Position numbers and translations under genes: made by a program. Below the pieces are notes generated by a model that had not been told where the DNA came from, ran no database searches, and saw nothing but the letters and a program-made list of their open reading frames with translations. DNA of 64,000 nt from Micropterix aruncella. Lineage: Eukaryota > Arthropoda > Insecta > Lepidoptera > Micropterigidae. The DNA is taken from assembly GCA_944548615.1 (NCBI GenBank), contig OX155957.1:1304275-1368274 (forward strand), given 5' to 3'. Numbering within the stretch: the first letter of the stretch is position 1; every line of letters starts with the position of its first letter. Shown here in pieces: positions 1 to 12,394 of this stretch.

Positions 1-1859
1 GAAACCAACCCTGGGTGCCGCAGTCCTGTCTTGATGAAACTTAGATCGGGCTGTCATAATTGAATGCATATACAAAATTTCGTGACTGTGCTGTTGACCG
101 CTGAGGAGTCCCCTCGTCGGGAGCTAATCCTGGGTATAGAATCAGGGCATGCTTGCTATATAAAATGCATTGTCATCGGAGCTGAACCAACATGTAAATT
201 TTCAACTTCATATGTTAATATTTGAGGAGTTCCTTCAATTCCTCATGGATCACATCATCAGAACAAAATTTTGATAAAGATGTGACGAATCTGGAAGTAC
301 ATCCTTTCAAATAAAAAGAATTTTCCAAAGCAATTCATAAATGACGGATTTCTGAGGTAACAAACATTTAAAGAAAAATACGATCGAATTTATAAACTTC
401 TCCTTTTTTTTAAGTCGGTTAAAAATAAATCGGCTGTGGTCTACGATCTATAGGACCTGACAGGAAAACGAAAAGCGCTTTATCATTTGAAGGGCATGTT
501 CACAGCAGACTAACATGTTAAAATTTCAAATCCACACCATAGCAAAGAAGAGGAAGAAATCAAGAATCACACTCATGAAAGCAAAAATGAGAAATATTGT
601 AGAACGGACTAACACGGTTATCATAGCATATTGCAAAGGATAAATAGGTCAATAATTTATCAAAAGAAATACAAACAAAATCAAATAATTTAAAATGTAT
701 GCATAAGGTAAAATTAGTAATATAAATCCACAACATGACAACTCTACAGTTGTGGTAGAAAATTCCCACGCCCACACAACTTTTAACCTCTGCCTTAGAG
801 CCGTCTGTAAATATGATGTCCAAGCCAGGGGACCGGGACGATATAAGGTCAGAAAATACTACATTGTTTAGGGTGGGGACTGCCCTACTGGTTTTTTCAT
901 CAAAACTGTTTGAGGGATGATGTATGAAGTAGTAAGTCTGACGGAGAAGGGAAGGTGAAAGTCTTGCTACTGATCTCTCCGCACCGTAATAGATTTCCGG
1001 ATCGTAATGGAATGCCGCTTGTTTCCAGGTTGTCAGGAACACTGCGACGGCGCAATCGGTCATGTTGATTTTGTCGTGATTGCTGGCGTTGCGTATGTTG
1101 TGCACGAAATTATTGGATTCTCAATGTATTCGCTTGTCGTTCATTTTCAGTCGCTCTCAAACATAATTCGGACAATGCCAATACGACTATTTTCATTATC
1201 CGTCGCTCGCTGGTCATCAGTGCGGCTTGCACGTGAAGTAGATCGCCGCGCATTTGACTGACTTCGACGACCTATGTTACCTATTCTCCTCGACATTATA
1301 ATGAACACTGTAAAAAGACACGGAATTGTTTTCAGTCACTCAAATCTGTCGAACATTCCTTGAGAACTTAACAATATTGAAATCCTCAGACTAAGGCCAA
1401 ATTTGTAGTTGTGTATAAGCCTGCAAAGTTTATTTACCTTTATATAATGGCTGATCAAAGTGATTTTTTGCAAAATGCAATTAAATTCGCTTGAAACAAA
1501 TCTATTCTCCAATCCCACTACCTTTTTTAAAAGAAAAAACGACGCTAAATGTAATAACAATTTCACACAGTCGCGCCGAATGAATTATGAATGGCGTGGC
1601 TGTCAAACAATAGAATCTATTGTTAGAAAATATAGAGAGCGCCATCTATTGACAGAAATACGAAGTGGCCATACCTAGAAGTACTAATTTCGATTTTTTC
1701 AATTTTTTAGCTGTTCCTTTGGGTTTTTTCTAAATATTTTTTTTGTAAACCCCCCCTGAATCAAGCCAAACAAAATAAAAGAAATATAATTCAAATCGGT
1801 CGTGTCATTTCCGAGATCCTGCGAGACTAACGCACGGCGATTCATTTTTATATATAAGA
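1..1859 (-). mobile_element. Helitron 5' part, copy A (cut by window start)
   Basis: Read on the minus strand, the element begins at 1859 with TC followed by an AT-rich start of the kind seen at lepidopteran Helitron 5' ends, and the preceding host base is A, as expected for A|TC insertion. It runs off the left edge, so the CTRR 3' end is not seen. The whole stretch is repeated at 41276-43279 with roughly 95% similarity by eye. It contains the broken frame at 560-1296. The first bases (1-40) match the second unit of a 121-base tandem repeat that is better seen in copy B. Helitron identity rests on the terminus plus the encoded N-terminal Helitron motif. Confidence 0.65.
560..1296 (-). pseudogene. 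Broken Helitron Rep-helicase N-terminal frame with RNase H-like segment (copy A)
   Basis: This is the equivalent of the open frame at 41984-42718, with a likely ATG at 1296. Compared with copy B it carries at least two single-base insertions, one near 1175 (GGACAATGCC against GGACATGCC) and one near 1020 (CGCTTGTTTCC against CGCTTTTTCC). The basic N-terminus is therefore out of frame with the rest. The downstream part still reads AFHYDPEIYYGAERSV, which resembles the AFRYDPxIDY region near the start of arthropod Helitron proteins, and then LDIIFTDGSKAEV, which resembles the first strand of an RNase H fold. No Rep HUH motif or helicase follows. It is non-functional as it stands. Confidence 0.55.
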
Positions 1860-2148
1860 TTATTTGATTTTATAGATTATTATATAATGTTAGATTATTA
1901 TATTAGATAATAGAATGAGATTAATAATATAGAATCAGTGACAATTCTTATAAATTACTTTTGGATAATTAGATAAAGATGGGTGGGTCTTTATCCTACT
2001 TCCTAAAGATCTACAGTAGGATATAAATATGTAAATAAACAATTCACCGTAAAAATACGTTATTTGTATGAGAAATCCATAAACCATTGTCGTAATAAAT
2101 GAAATAAATAATTAGTTTAAAAAAAAACACAAAAAAAAAGCTTTTGGG
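1860..2148. other. AT-rich spacer, nothing recognised
   Basis: Very AT-rich sequence with runs such as repeated TTAGATTATTATAT. I see no coding potential and no repeat termini. Confidence 0.5.
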
Positions 2149-2515
2149 CTATGATACGATATTGACATACACACGGCTATGATACGATATTCCGCCATGG
2201 AATGCCAGTGCCTATCTTCCGGCTTCATCATCAGACCTTGAAACCTAATCGTGGTCAAAGTTCATACCAAGACTTTTCTAACAAGTCTAAACACAGCTAT
2301 GATACGATGTTCCATCATGAAGTTCCAGTTCATATCTTCCGACTCCATCATCAGATCAGTTCGACAGTACCATATTATTGTATTGTCATCAGAACTACAT
2401 ACAGCTGCCAATTTTCATGACGCTACGATCCTTGGAAGATGGTTAAATTAGTTACCTTAGATTCCATTACATAGTTGTTACATACCGGTCGACCTAATAA
2501 AAGCGTGTTAAACAA
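2149..2515 (+). repeat. Interspersed repeat with a 120-base tandem duplication; inverted relative of 12083-12394
   Basis: The block 2171-2290 is followed by a diverged copy at 2291-2410, a period of exactly 120 bases; both start ACAC(G/A)GCTATGATACGAT. The downstream part, to AATAAAAGCGTGTT near 2513, is the reverse complement of most of 12083-12300. That relative has the same AACACGCTTTTATTA motif at both ends, so this copy probably represents the same element with its left end replaced. Short open frames here exist in two overlapping registers and are not genes. The exact family name is not certain. Confidence 0.55.
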
Positions 2516-3854
2516 GGGACAAAAAGGCTATTCTTGCAAGGATAATAATAATCGCCCTTCAATTTTACAATTGAATACTTGAAGAATATTCAAAAAAATG
2601 GATACCCTACATTGGTTTTATTTAAAAATTCATTGGTTTTATTTAAAAATTCGGCAAAATATCTCTTGGTTGATTCCGTAGTTCCAAAATTTTTGCTTGT
2701 TTTTTTAATGTATATTACTGAAAAACTAATGAATTAACAAATATTTTTAATCTCTTAACAGGATTCAACAAGTTATATGTTATTTAAAAAATCGGTCTCT
2801 AAAAATCCTTATTAGTCATGTTGTTCCTGTTTAATCGATATTTCTTTTCGTATTTCTAATTAGATAATGCAGAAGATTATTAAGAGCCGTATTACAAAAT
2901 AGCGTAGGTATTCTTTTGAAATGAGTTGAAAAAATTAACGCATTTTTTTTGGATGTAACTATAAAAGATAGGATAAATAAATAAATAAATAAATAAATAA
3001 CTATTCAACCCTGGGAGAAAAACCGCGGCACTGAGCGCTCTTCTCTTGCGCAAGCAAATATATACACAATTTCTAATTGTTTTTTGCAGTGTTTTCTCCT
3101 TTCTAATGACAATAATTTATATTATGTCGTATTGCTAAAAGAGTGAACTTTAATATAGTATAAGTATTATATAAGAATCTTATTTTATTTCTGAGAAAAT
3201 TAGAATGATACAGGAAGATTTTTTTTTATTTTTGTGTAATTGTAAGTAATGTATACCTTGGATATGTGGTCAAAAAACGAAAAAATAAAGCCGTAGTGTA
3301 CATCAAGAATACATGACGGACATAAAAAAAAATAGTATACGGTTTTCGTTGTAGTGATATTACTGTATTAAGGAGCTCAAAGTTTGCCTTCCGAGCGTTT
3401 TACGAATAACGACTTTCGGAAAATGGGCTGAATAAGTAAATAATATTCGTTACATCTAAAATTAAAGGCCGCTATGGTCAACATCAAGAAATGGTCCAGG
3501 TAATTCAGTAATTAAAGTTTGTAGAAATCTCTTTATTTCTTGGAATTAGAACGCCAAAAATCCACTTTTCTTGCCTTTCTGGAAAAAATATGTGAACGGG
3601 CTCTTAAACTAAACATTATTCACTGAAAAAATTGTGTCGTTAAATCATTTATAGGTATACATTTATTCTGATAATATGATATGATTTTTAGGCTGATACC
3701 ACTCCTTAAGGCCATGGTTTATTTATTTTTTCTTTACAATAAATGTAGTAAGTAAAATAGGCAATTACTCTTTCATTTATGCTCAGAAACATCATGTTGC
3801 TTAGAACCTCAAGCAAATCAGCAACTGGAACATCGGAAAAACAGATAATCGTTG
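2516..3854. other. AT-rich non-coding stretch with (AAAT)n at 2973-3001
   Basis: No reading frame with recognisable content on either strand. A short direct repeat (CATTGGTTTTATTTAAAAATTC twice, around 2610-2650) and an AAAT microsatellite at 2973-3001 are the only structures seen. Confidence 0.5.
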
Positions 3855-4018
3855 AAATCACCTCTGATTACAATTATTTTTCTTTTTTTTCTTTTAATTA
3901 ATCAAAGCGGTTTTATCATCCGGTAAATTATGATTGTAAAATTTGACATGTTCCTCAGTATTGTGAAATGCTTTTATGGAATGAATAAATGATGATGATG
4001 ATAATGATGATGATGATA
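3855..4018 (+). mobile_element. 5'-truncated LINE 3' UTR ending in a (GAT)n tail
   Basis: This 160-base stretch matches, with a few differences, the 3' end of the LINE fragment at 54340-55155 (from CACCTCTGATTACAA to the terminal GAT repeats at 3991-4018). A non-LTR insertion that copied only its tail explains it. No coding sequence remains. Confidence 0.65.
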
Positions 4019-4191
4019 TCTTCCGGAAGTAGCACATCCACGAGAGTAGATTTAAAAAATCGGTATCGCTAATTAAACAATTTCTCTCTTATTGATCCAG
4101 CGGACAAATGAAAGGTCGGCAATATTTTTTAAGTCGCCGTTTAGCAGCAACGTTGCAGTCAAGTCTTTTATCTGTTAAAATTCATAAAATG

Positions 4192-4455
4192 TTACCATAT
4201 ATCGCTAATTTTGTAGAACAAACGATTATGCATAAATAGTTTATGACGGGCAGAAATACAAATGGTTGTCAAATACGACCAAATAGTTAAAATGTCCACA
4301 AATATTTCCAATCCAATACCAAAACGAATCAAATTCAAGAACTTAAGGCGGAAGGACAGTAAAACATGACAGAAAGCAATAAAATACGCAAAAACAACTC
4401 CGAAGAAGCCGACGACAACCGAGTGCCGTGTTTGTTTATTATTATTTCCTAGCAC
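4192..4455 (-). CDS. Small hydrophobic open frame of unknown nature
   Basis: An 87-residue open frame with two hydrophobic segments long enough to span a membrane (about residues 13-35 and 43-66, the second containing LEIFVDILTIWSYLTTICIS). It starts within a frame that is open upstream, and no splice sites or polyadenylation signal tie it to a gene. The pattern is loosely like a piece of an insect chemoreceptor, but I recognise no diagnostic motif, and AT-rich DNA often yields hydrophobic frames by chance. Confidence 0.15.
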   Translation of the reverse strand: MLGNNNKQTRHSVVVGFFGVVFAYFIAFCHVLLSFRLKFLNLIRFGIGLEIFVDILTIWSYLTTICISARHKLFMHNRLFYKISDIW

Positions 4456-4679
4456 CGCCCATGCGATACTTGCTTAAGCACAGTAGAGCCGCTTGCAGAG
4501 TAAGCTTGAGCAGCAGCATATATATTTTTATTTTTATTTTCATTTAATAGCTGGCTGATAGCGAGCCCAGCAATCGTATATCGTCCTTTTAAAGAGTGGA
4601 TATATTCGAATTTCAAATCGAATTTTCGAAATGTCATTCCGCATTTAAGAGACGATTGATTGTGATTTTTTTCATTGTT

Positions 4680-4988
4680 TTTTGCTTAAATTTGTCTTTA
4701 ATAAAGACATTTTATTTTGGTTTGCAAAAGGATACGCTTTGTTTTTGAGATGTGGATGAAGGGTGATCGTTCGCTAGCGATAAAGGGATCCCATTAAACC
4801 TACAGTGTACCGTCGAAAGTGGTACTCATCCAAGAATACATCTCGTTTAAACAATAAGCATTTCCCAGTCCAGTCCGGGAAAACCTTCCAGCTATGTGAG
4901 TGGCTTTTATTATTTTTATTTTTTCATCAAAGTGTCATCCTTTAAACGAATTCTTTAAAAAAAGATTTTACAAAAAACCAATCAAATA
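4680..4988 (-). repeat. TA-tract-linked interspersed repeat, copy 1
   Basis: Diverged relative of 9669-10070, 40666-41075 and 43280-43455. Shared landmarks are GTGGATGAAGGGTGATCG, ACCGTCGAAAGT, ATCTCGTTTAAAC and AAGCATTTCCCAGTC. As in the other copies, the end lies next to a (TA)n run (4989-5011). No protein is encoded. Confidence 0.6.
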
Positions 4989-5011
4989 TTATATATATAT
5001 ATATATATATA
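4989..5011. repeat. (TA)n microsatellite
   Basis: Short pure TA run separating the TA-linked repeat from the Helitron-like element. Confidence 0.9.
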
Positions 5012-5300
5012 CGAGTGGTATTACCCGGCGTTGCCCGTGTTAGGCGTTGCCCGTGTTATATCTGTTCTCAAATACCAATGTATACCAATTTTCATGGCGA
5101 TCGGTTGAGCAGTATAGAAGTTGGTGTGCTGCAGCGCCGTCTAGTTGAAAGTTGCAACAAAGCGGATATATATAAAAACCTTAACCATGAAAAAATACAT
5201 ATATATGCCAACTTTCATGGTGATCGGTCAAACGGTTTCGGAGTCTATTAAACTCGGACAGACGGGCATACAGATATACCAACATCCATTTTTATATTAT
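5012..5300 (-). mobile_element. Helitron-like non-autonomous element (family of 14583-14864)
   Basis: Read on the minus strand it runs from an AT-rich start with AAAAATGGATGTTGGTATA (near 5300) to GGGTAATACCACTCGT (near 5012). This matches 14583-14864, which has a clearer TC start and TAG|T end. Internal landmarks are the GTTTGACCGATCACCATG and CTCAACCGATCGCCATGA boxes. The terminal CTAG is degenerate here (CTCG). Open frames inside it are not genes. Confidence 0.5.
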
Positions 5301-5560
5301 ATTATTTTGGCCTGTTTTTAAAATTTAAACTTTGAATGCCTATATCTCGCTTATTTATAGCGACCGACACAATATATTTTAATTAAAGAGTTTTGAACAA
5401 TGAAGCACAAATAATTAAAAAGCAGGAATAATTTCACTGTATTACCTTCACATTATTTTGAATTTAGAATAACGCTTGGCCGACTATGACGTTTGTAGGT
5501 TTAACATAGCAGCGCCATCTATGGATTACTCAATAGATAACGCCATCTGTTAAAATCGTT
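5301..5560. other. Non-coding, no recognised feature
   Basis: AT-rich sequence without frames or termini that I recognise. Confidence 0.4.
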
Positions 5561-6437
<877 letters not shown>

Positions 6438-6650
6438 CTATGGGGTACTGTAGCGCGCATCAAAGTTATTATATTCACTCTGCAGAAAAGAGCCATACGT
6501 AGGATAGTAGGTCAATTGACCAACTATCGGCGAGCTCCTATACTGCCGCGGACCAATTTAAATCTAGTCAAGTACGCGATGATTATTTGGAGGCCAAAAA
6601 AAATACAACAAGGGGAAACGTACTCAAGAACAAAAATTAAATACTTCTGA
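6438..6650 (+). pseudogene. Remnant of LINE ORF2 C-terminal region
   Basis: One frame reads through IFTLQKRAIRRIVGQ and continues open to a TGA near 6648. A block of the type FxLQKRAxRxI is a regular feature downstream of the reverse transcriptase palm in Jockey/CR1-like LINEs, and a better copy is at 54399 (VFVLQKQAVRTIF). Little else of the protein can be read. It is a decayed fragment. Confidence 0.4.
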
Positions 6651-6657
6651 TATTGGC

Positions 6658-6858
6658 ATGTCAGTGAATCAACCCATTTATCTGCAAGAAGCACTCACTC
6701 CCTTTTTACGCTATCTCTACCTACAAGCGAGGAAAACAGGGAAAAGCAGAAACTACATGTACGTCTGGCTAAAAAATGGGATCACACGAGTCAAAAAAGA
6801 CAACAACAGCCGTCCCATCACCATCAAATATTTAAGCTGTCTAGATAACATTTTGTGA
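6658..6858 (+). pseudogene. LINE ORF1 C-terminal remnant
   Basis: A 66-residue open stretch resembles the C-terminal domain of the LINE ORF1 protein at 24011-24694. PIYLQEALTPFLRYLYLQAR corresponds to PIFISEHLTQ...LLMQAK there, and YMYVWLKNG to FQYCWVKSG. The upstream coiled coil and RRM-like region are absent. The same strand carries a reverse transcriptase remnant from 7298, so both may derive from a single internally deleted LINE. Confidence 0.55.
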
Positions 6859-7297
6859 AGGTTGTGTGCTCGTACAAATTTTGGAAAGTCGAAAACTGCC
6901 ACTGATAATTCCTTATTTTTGATTACGAAGTTCTACTCTAAACTACTTTTCCTTATTCCCACGATGATTCGTTTTTACCTGATCCTTATTACCTGATACC
7001 TGGATTTTTATTATTTTTTATTACGATTTCTCATTATTTTAATATTAGGATACATTTTTGTATTTATTTTAATGATCCTTACAATTTTACTTTCCACTAT
7101 ATTATTTTAATCTACTATTTTACCATTTTAGACTTATTTTGTTTTGCTGATTATATACTTACATTTCACTATTCGACCGTACTCCACTTATTTGCTTCTG
7201 TAAAATTGAATAAGATTTCTCATATTTCATTTTTTGACTTTACTTTTATGATGGTATTACTTTTTAATATTTTTATTATTTTTCAAATATAGGATCC
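6859..7297. other. AT-rich non-coding gap between ORF1 and RT remnants
   Basis: About 440 bases rich in TTTTATT. No endonuclease motifs (none of the NIRS, TECW, GDxN or SDH type) are readable, so the endonuclease half of ORF2 is missing here. Confidence 0.5.
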
Positions 7298-8472
7298 AAG
7301 CTAGCCAGGAAAACACTGGATAACCTTGAAACTACAGAATCAAAATTGTCATGTAACCTAAAGAATGTAAAATATCTACACGAGACTATATTTCTGAGGC
7401 CCACCGATAGCAGTGAAATTGAAACAATCATTAAAAGTCTAAAAAATAAAACGTCTACTGGGGAAGATGGTATTTCTGCTAAAATTTTTAAAGAATGCAG
7501 CGAAAATCTGATAAACCCGATTAGATATATTATTAATATAAGTATATCTTCTAGAGTGTTCCCCCGTTGCCTAAAAAAAGCTGAAATTACTCTAGTATTT
7601 AAGGGTGGTTTAGCTAGTGATGTTATCTGTTATCGGCCAATCAGCATATTGAATACATTGTCGAAAATTCTGGAAATGGCGGTCAAATCGAGGTTGATGT
7701 CTTTTCTAAATAAACATAACCTATTATCTCCTACGCAATATGGATTTCGTCCTGACAGGTCTACGCAGGATGCTATTGCGTTTCTATCCGATAACATAGT
7801 AAATAGTCTGGATGAAGGAGACAAGTGCCTTGTAGTATTCCTGGACCTTTGCAAGGCTTTCGACACAGTATAGCACAAAATTTTATTATTAAGTAAATCA
7901 GAAAAAATGGCATTCGTGGGAAAGCATTGCCATGGTTCACCGACTACTTGTTTAATAGAACACAAGTTACGAAACTAAATGGAGAACAGAGCGTCGAAGG
8001 TCGTATACGTTACGGAGTACCACAAGGAAGTGTCCTAGGCCCGATTTTATTTTTAGTGTACATAAATGACCTCTCCAACATTACATTAATAGGATGTAAA
8101 ACAGTTCTATTTGCTGATGATACTGCCTTAATTTTCCGAGGGAAGACCTGGTCGACGGTTTACGAAAACGCAGAACTTGGTCTAAACAATATTTATATTT
8201 GGCTCCAGAATAATCTATTAACATTAAATAGCGAAAAAACAAACTATGTTACCTTTTCTATTACTGGCAAGCAGGACTTTATGCACAAAGGTATAAAAAT
8301 TCATACATGTACCCCAAAACCTCAAAATCATTTATTATTTAATATGCAATGTAACTGCACATCTATACAACATAAAACTCAAGCTAAATATCTCGGTCTC
8401 GTATTTGATAACACCCTTAAATGGGATGCTCATGTAAACGATGTGGCGACTAAAGTAAGGAAGTTTTTTTAA
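7298..8472 (+). pseudogene. LINE reverse transcriptase (ORF2 fragment), broken
   Basis: Two frames cover the central reverse transcriptase. 7346-7873 carries SLKNKTSTGEDGISAKIFKE, CYRPISILNTLSKILE, QYGFRPDRSTQDAI and LDLCKAFDTV. 7927-8472 carries YGVPQGSVLGPILFLVYIND and the catalytic FADD at 8110-8121. A stop follows FDTV at 7873, and a frame change separates the two parts near 7880-7926. Downstream it ends in TAA after the KYLGLVFDNTLKW block, so the C-terminal region and 3' UTR are missing. Motif style fits the Jockey/CR1 superfamily. It cannot make an active enzyme. Confidence 0.85.
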
Positions 8473-8596
8473 ATAGATATGTAGCTAGTTTGTTATATTA
8501 TATGATCAAGACTAGATATTTGTTATGTACTTAAAATTGCATTGTAAAATTATGAATAGAACAATAAGTTCATTTATAGTTCGTTCGTTTGTTCGT

Positions 8597-9070
8597 TTGG
8601 CGGTTTCGTGCAGCTTGGACCATATGACCTGCCTGGTATCTTGGATCGGCTCAACTCACGGTTCAACTCCCATCCGGCAGCCTCCTCAAAGAGAGACAAA
8701 CCTGGAAAGGACTTTGTTTCCCCTTCCACGGCTGTGTCATGGACAGATGGGATAGGATCCTCTGGGGCAAGACCTCGGGGGCTACTGGGAGGCTTGTGCA
8801 TGGTGCGGCGTTAGCCAATCGAATATGCATTCCGGCGAACAAACGAAGGTCATCTTGATTGAAATGATGTCAGGTACTCTTGATATTACCCGTTGGCAAC
8901 CTGATTCCGTGTGATAATAACGAGCAAAGGGCGCCACAGTACGCTATAAATTTGTACTGAATTACCGCTAACATCGGGTAGAGACCGCGCAAGGGACTTC
9001 GAAACTGCGATCAGACTGGAGGTCGGAAAAATCCGGCCTAATCTGGTGGAGAGGGCGCGTTCCGAAATTT
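8597..9070 (+). repeat. GC-rich interspersed family, copy 1
   Basis: Starts at CGGTTTCGTGCAGCTTGG (8601) and contains CGGCTCAACTCACGGTTCA, AATTACCGCTAACATCGGG and GACCGCGCAAGGGACTTCG. The same blocks in the same order occur at 11023-11690, and inverted at 16630-17330. It stands out from its AT-rich surroundings. The layout could be the 5' region of a non-LTR element, but no protein domain is visible, so the family is left unnamed. Confidence 0.6.
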
Positions 9071-10070
<1,000 letters not shown>

Positions 10071-10819
10071 AATTGGCTGAGTTTGTTATCAACGAGCCAT
10101 TAAATCGAAATAAAAATAAAAAAACCTTCATGTGCTCAATGAAATAAAAGAAGAAACTTCAATCTCTTAGGTTGGATAATAGTAGAGTACGATTACCTTT
10201 GCGTATAGCTGACGAACATCAGATATACGCTAAGGTAATCCATTAGGTAGGACTTAAGACTCCTTGTGCAAGCTCTCAGAAGGATACCGGAAGGGTTTTT
10301 TTGTGGTTTACTCTTAATAGCGACTTTTGTCAGAGACCTTAATTAGAGGATCAAATTCTTGCACCGAAGCTCATTCCCAATGTAATGACTTTAAAAAAAA
10401 AATGTTTAAACAAAAAATTAAAATAACTTTATTAACAATGTTTTAATAAATCAGACTCGTAACGTACTATTGGTAAAAATGTTATTGAACTTTTTATAAA
10501 CCAACTCAAAATGATAAAAGTAAAAGCCATTATTTGCTAAATCATCTGAATTTGAAACAGATGCCCTCCATTGTTGGAAATTACACTCACGAAAAGTAAG
10601 TAAAAACATATTTTCGGCATTAGATCGTTCTTAAACTTGTCGGTCATGTTATTTAACAGCATTTTTATCATAAAAAAATAATGTCTAGTATCTTTTCACT
10701 CTTTACTTACCTATACGAGTAAGTACACCCCAGTATCATTTGAAAATACCTAAGTACAAGCTAGCTCTATCCTTTATCTTCAGATACTGGGTTAACGAAG
10801 GCCTACCATTGATTATATA
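10071..10819. other. Non-coding, no recognised feature
   Basis: AT-rich sequence with no convincing frame, RNA gene or element terminus. Confidence 0.4.
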
Positions 10820-11022
10820 GGGTGCCAGTGGTATCACCCGGCTTTGCCCTTGTTACATCCGGTTTCAAATACCTATGTATACCAATTTTCATGGAGATTG
10901 GTTGAACGGTATATAAGTTGACGTGCTGCAGCACTATCTATTAGCGAGTTACAATAAAGTAAATAGTGCGAAAATATTAGGCGGGCTCAAATGTCTGTGC
11001 ATACCAGATATTTGATGGCGAA
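10820..11022 (-). mobile_element. Helitron-like fragment (family of 14583-14864)
   Basis: Carries the family boxes CCAGTGGTATCACCCGGCTTT (3' end in reverse) and CCAATTTTCATGGAGATTGG. The sequence breaks off at AACGGTTTCG, where the GC-rich family copy 2 begins; related blocks resume near 11695. Confidence 0.5.
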
Positions 11023-11690
11023 CGGTTTCGTGCAGCTTGGGCCACAAGATCCATTTTGTTCTTAGAACGGCTCAACTCACGATTCAGCTCCTATTCAGAA
11101 GCCTCCTCGAGTGGAAGGCTACCCCGTGTCTCAGGCCTCAGAGCTGGTGGGCCGATTTCTCCCGGCGGGATTGCAACCCGGCGTTACTGGACTGTTTGCG
11201 CACCGGTCGGCGAAGCCAATCGGTTGTGCATTATGACTAATTGCTGAAGGGGTCTGGAGACTACGGAAATACGCTGTTTCCTAAGCAGCGGGGGTGGATG
11301 TTGACCTGTTGTCATACCACTCTTGAAATGACATTGGGCCACTCGATCCCGTGTGGCACTACGGGCAAAGAACGCCCAGGTCCGCGATTATTTCTAACTG
11401 AATTACCGCTGTAATACAACAGGTAGAGGTCGCGTAAGCGACTTCGGACCCGTAACCAGTCGGGAGGTTGGAGGTATCCTAAAGGTTAATTTCAGTCGGA
11501 GATATCCTGCCAAAACTGATAGTCAGGGGGCGAGGCTGCCCGTTGTTTACCATTCCCGGTGCCTCGCCGCAAGGCGTTGGGCTCTGACGTGCAGGTGGCG
11601 GAGCTTGACGGTGGATTGTTTTGTCCTAAGTCTTCTACGCTCACCTCACGGGAGACAGAAAGTTACATTTCGTTAAAAATTCCTGAGGTG
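11023..11690 (+). repeat. GC-rich interspersed family, copy 2
   Basis: Second copy of the family at 8597-9070, sharing CGGTTTCGTGCAGCTTGG, ACGGCTCAACTCACGATTCA, CTGAATTACCGCTG and CCAGTCGGGAGG. It extends further than copy 1, to a stretch with GCGGAGCTTGACGGTGGATT and AGTCTTCTACGCTCACCT that also occurs in copy 3 (minus strand). It sits between two blocks of the same Helitron-like family, which suggests it inserted there, although the flanking blocks are not simple halves of one element. Confidence 0.6.
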
Positions 11691-12035
11691 ACAACTCTAG
11701 TTGTAGTTGACAACTCTAGTTGTGTGTACCAATTTTCGTGGCGATCGGTTGAGCGGTATAAAAGTCGATGTGCTGCAAAACCATCTTGTGGTGAGTTACA
11801 ATAAGGATAATATGCCAAAATTATTATGCGGGCTCAAATGTCTATGTATAGTATACCAATTTTCACGGTGATCGGTTGAGCGGTATAAACGTTGATTTGC
11901 AGAAGCGCCATCTAGTGGTAAGTTACAACAAAGCGGATATCATAAAAACCTCTCCATGAAAAAATACATATATGTGCCAACTTTCATGGTGATCGGAGTC
12001 TATTAGGCTCGGACAGACAGATCTTAAAATAGGTC
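11691..12035 (-). mobile_element. Helitron-like fragments (family of 14583-14864), partly duplicated
   Basis: The box ACCAATTTTCRYGGYGATCGG followed by TTGAGCGGTATAAA occurs twice (about 11728 and 11858), giving two overlapping partial copies. The last one runs through GCCAACTTTCATGGTGATCG to AGGCTCGGACAGACAGAT. No terminal sequences survive. Confidence 0.5.
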
Positions 12036-12082
12036 ACATGCCTGTTTGTTTCTATCATGCGGCGCAAAGCATCGATGTTTTT

Positions 12083-12394
12083 AACACGCTTTTATTAGGC
12101 CGACCTATATGTAACTATGTAATGGAATCTAAGGTAACTAATTTAACCATATTTCAAGGATCGTAGCGTCATGAAAATTGGCAGCTGTATGTAGTTCTGA
12201 TGACAATACAATAATATGGTACTGTCGAATTGATCTGATGATGGAGTCGGAAGATATGAACTGGAACTTCATGATGGAACATCGTATCATAGCTGTGTTT
12301 GGACTTGTTAGAAAAGCCTTGGAATGAACTTTGACTACGATTAGGTTTCAAGGTCTGATGATGTGGTTTTTACGTGCATTTATAAAAGCGTGTT
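12083..12394. mobile_element. Small element with 12-13-base terminal inverted repeats (MITE-like)
   Basis: Left end AACACGCTTTTATT (12083) is the inverted match of the right end ATAAAAGCGTGTT (to 12394), enclosing about 310 bases with no protein. The interior is the reverse complement of 2290-2515. Another AACACGCTTTTATTATT starts at 12423, so a second end lies next to it. A clear target duplication could not be fixed because the flanks are T-rich. Assignment to a transposase superfamily is not possible from this copy. Confidence 0.5.

Noticed and set aside
1007..1261. Plus-strand frame opposite the Helitron fragment
   Set aside because: Shadow of the minus-strand Helitron frame; its equivalent in the other copy is not conserved.
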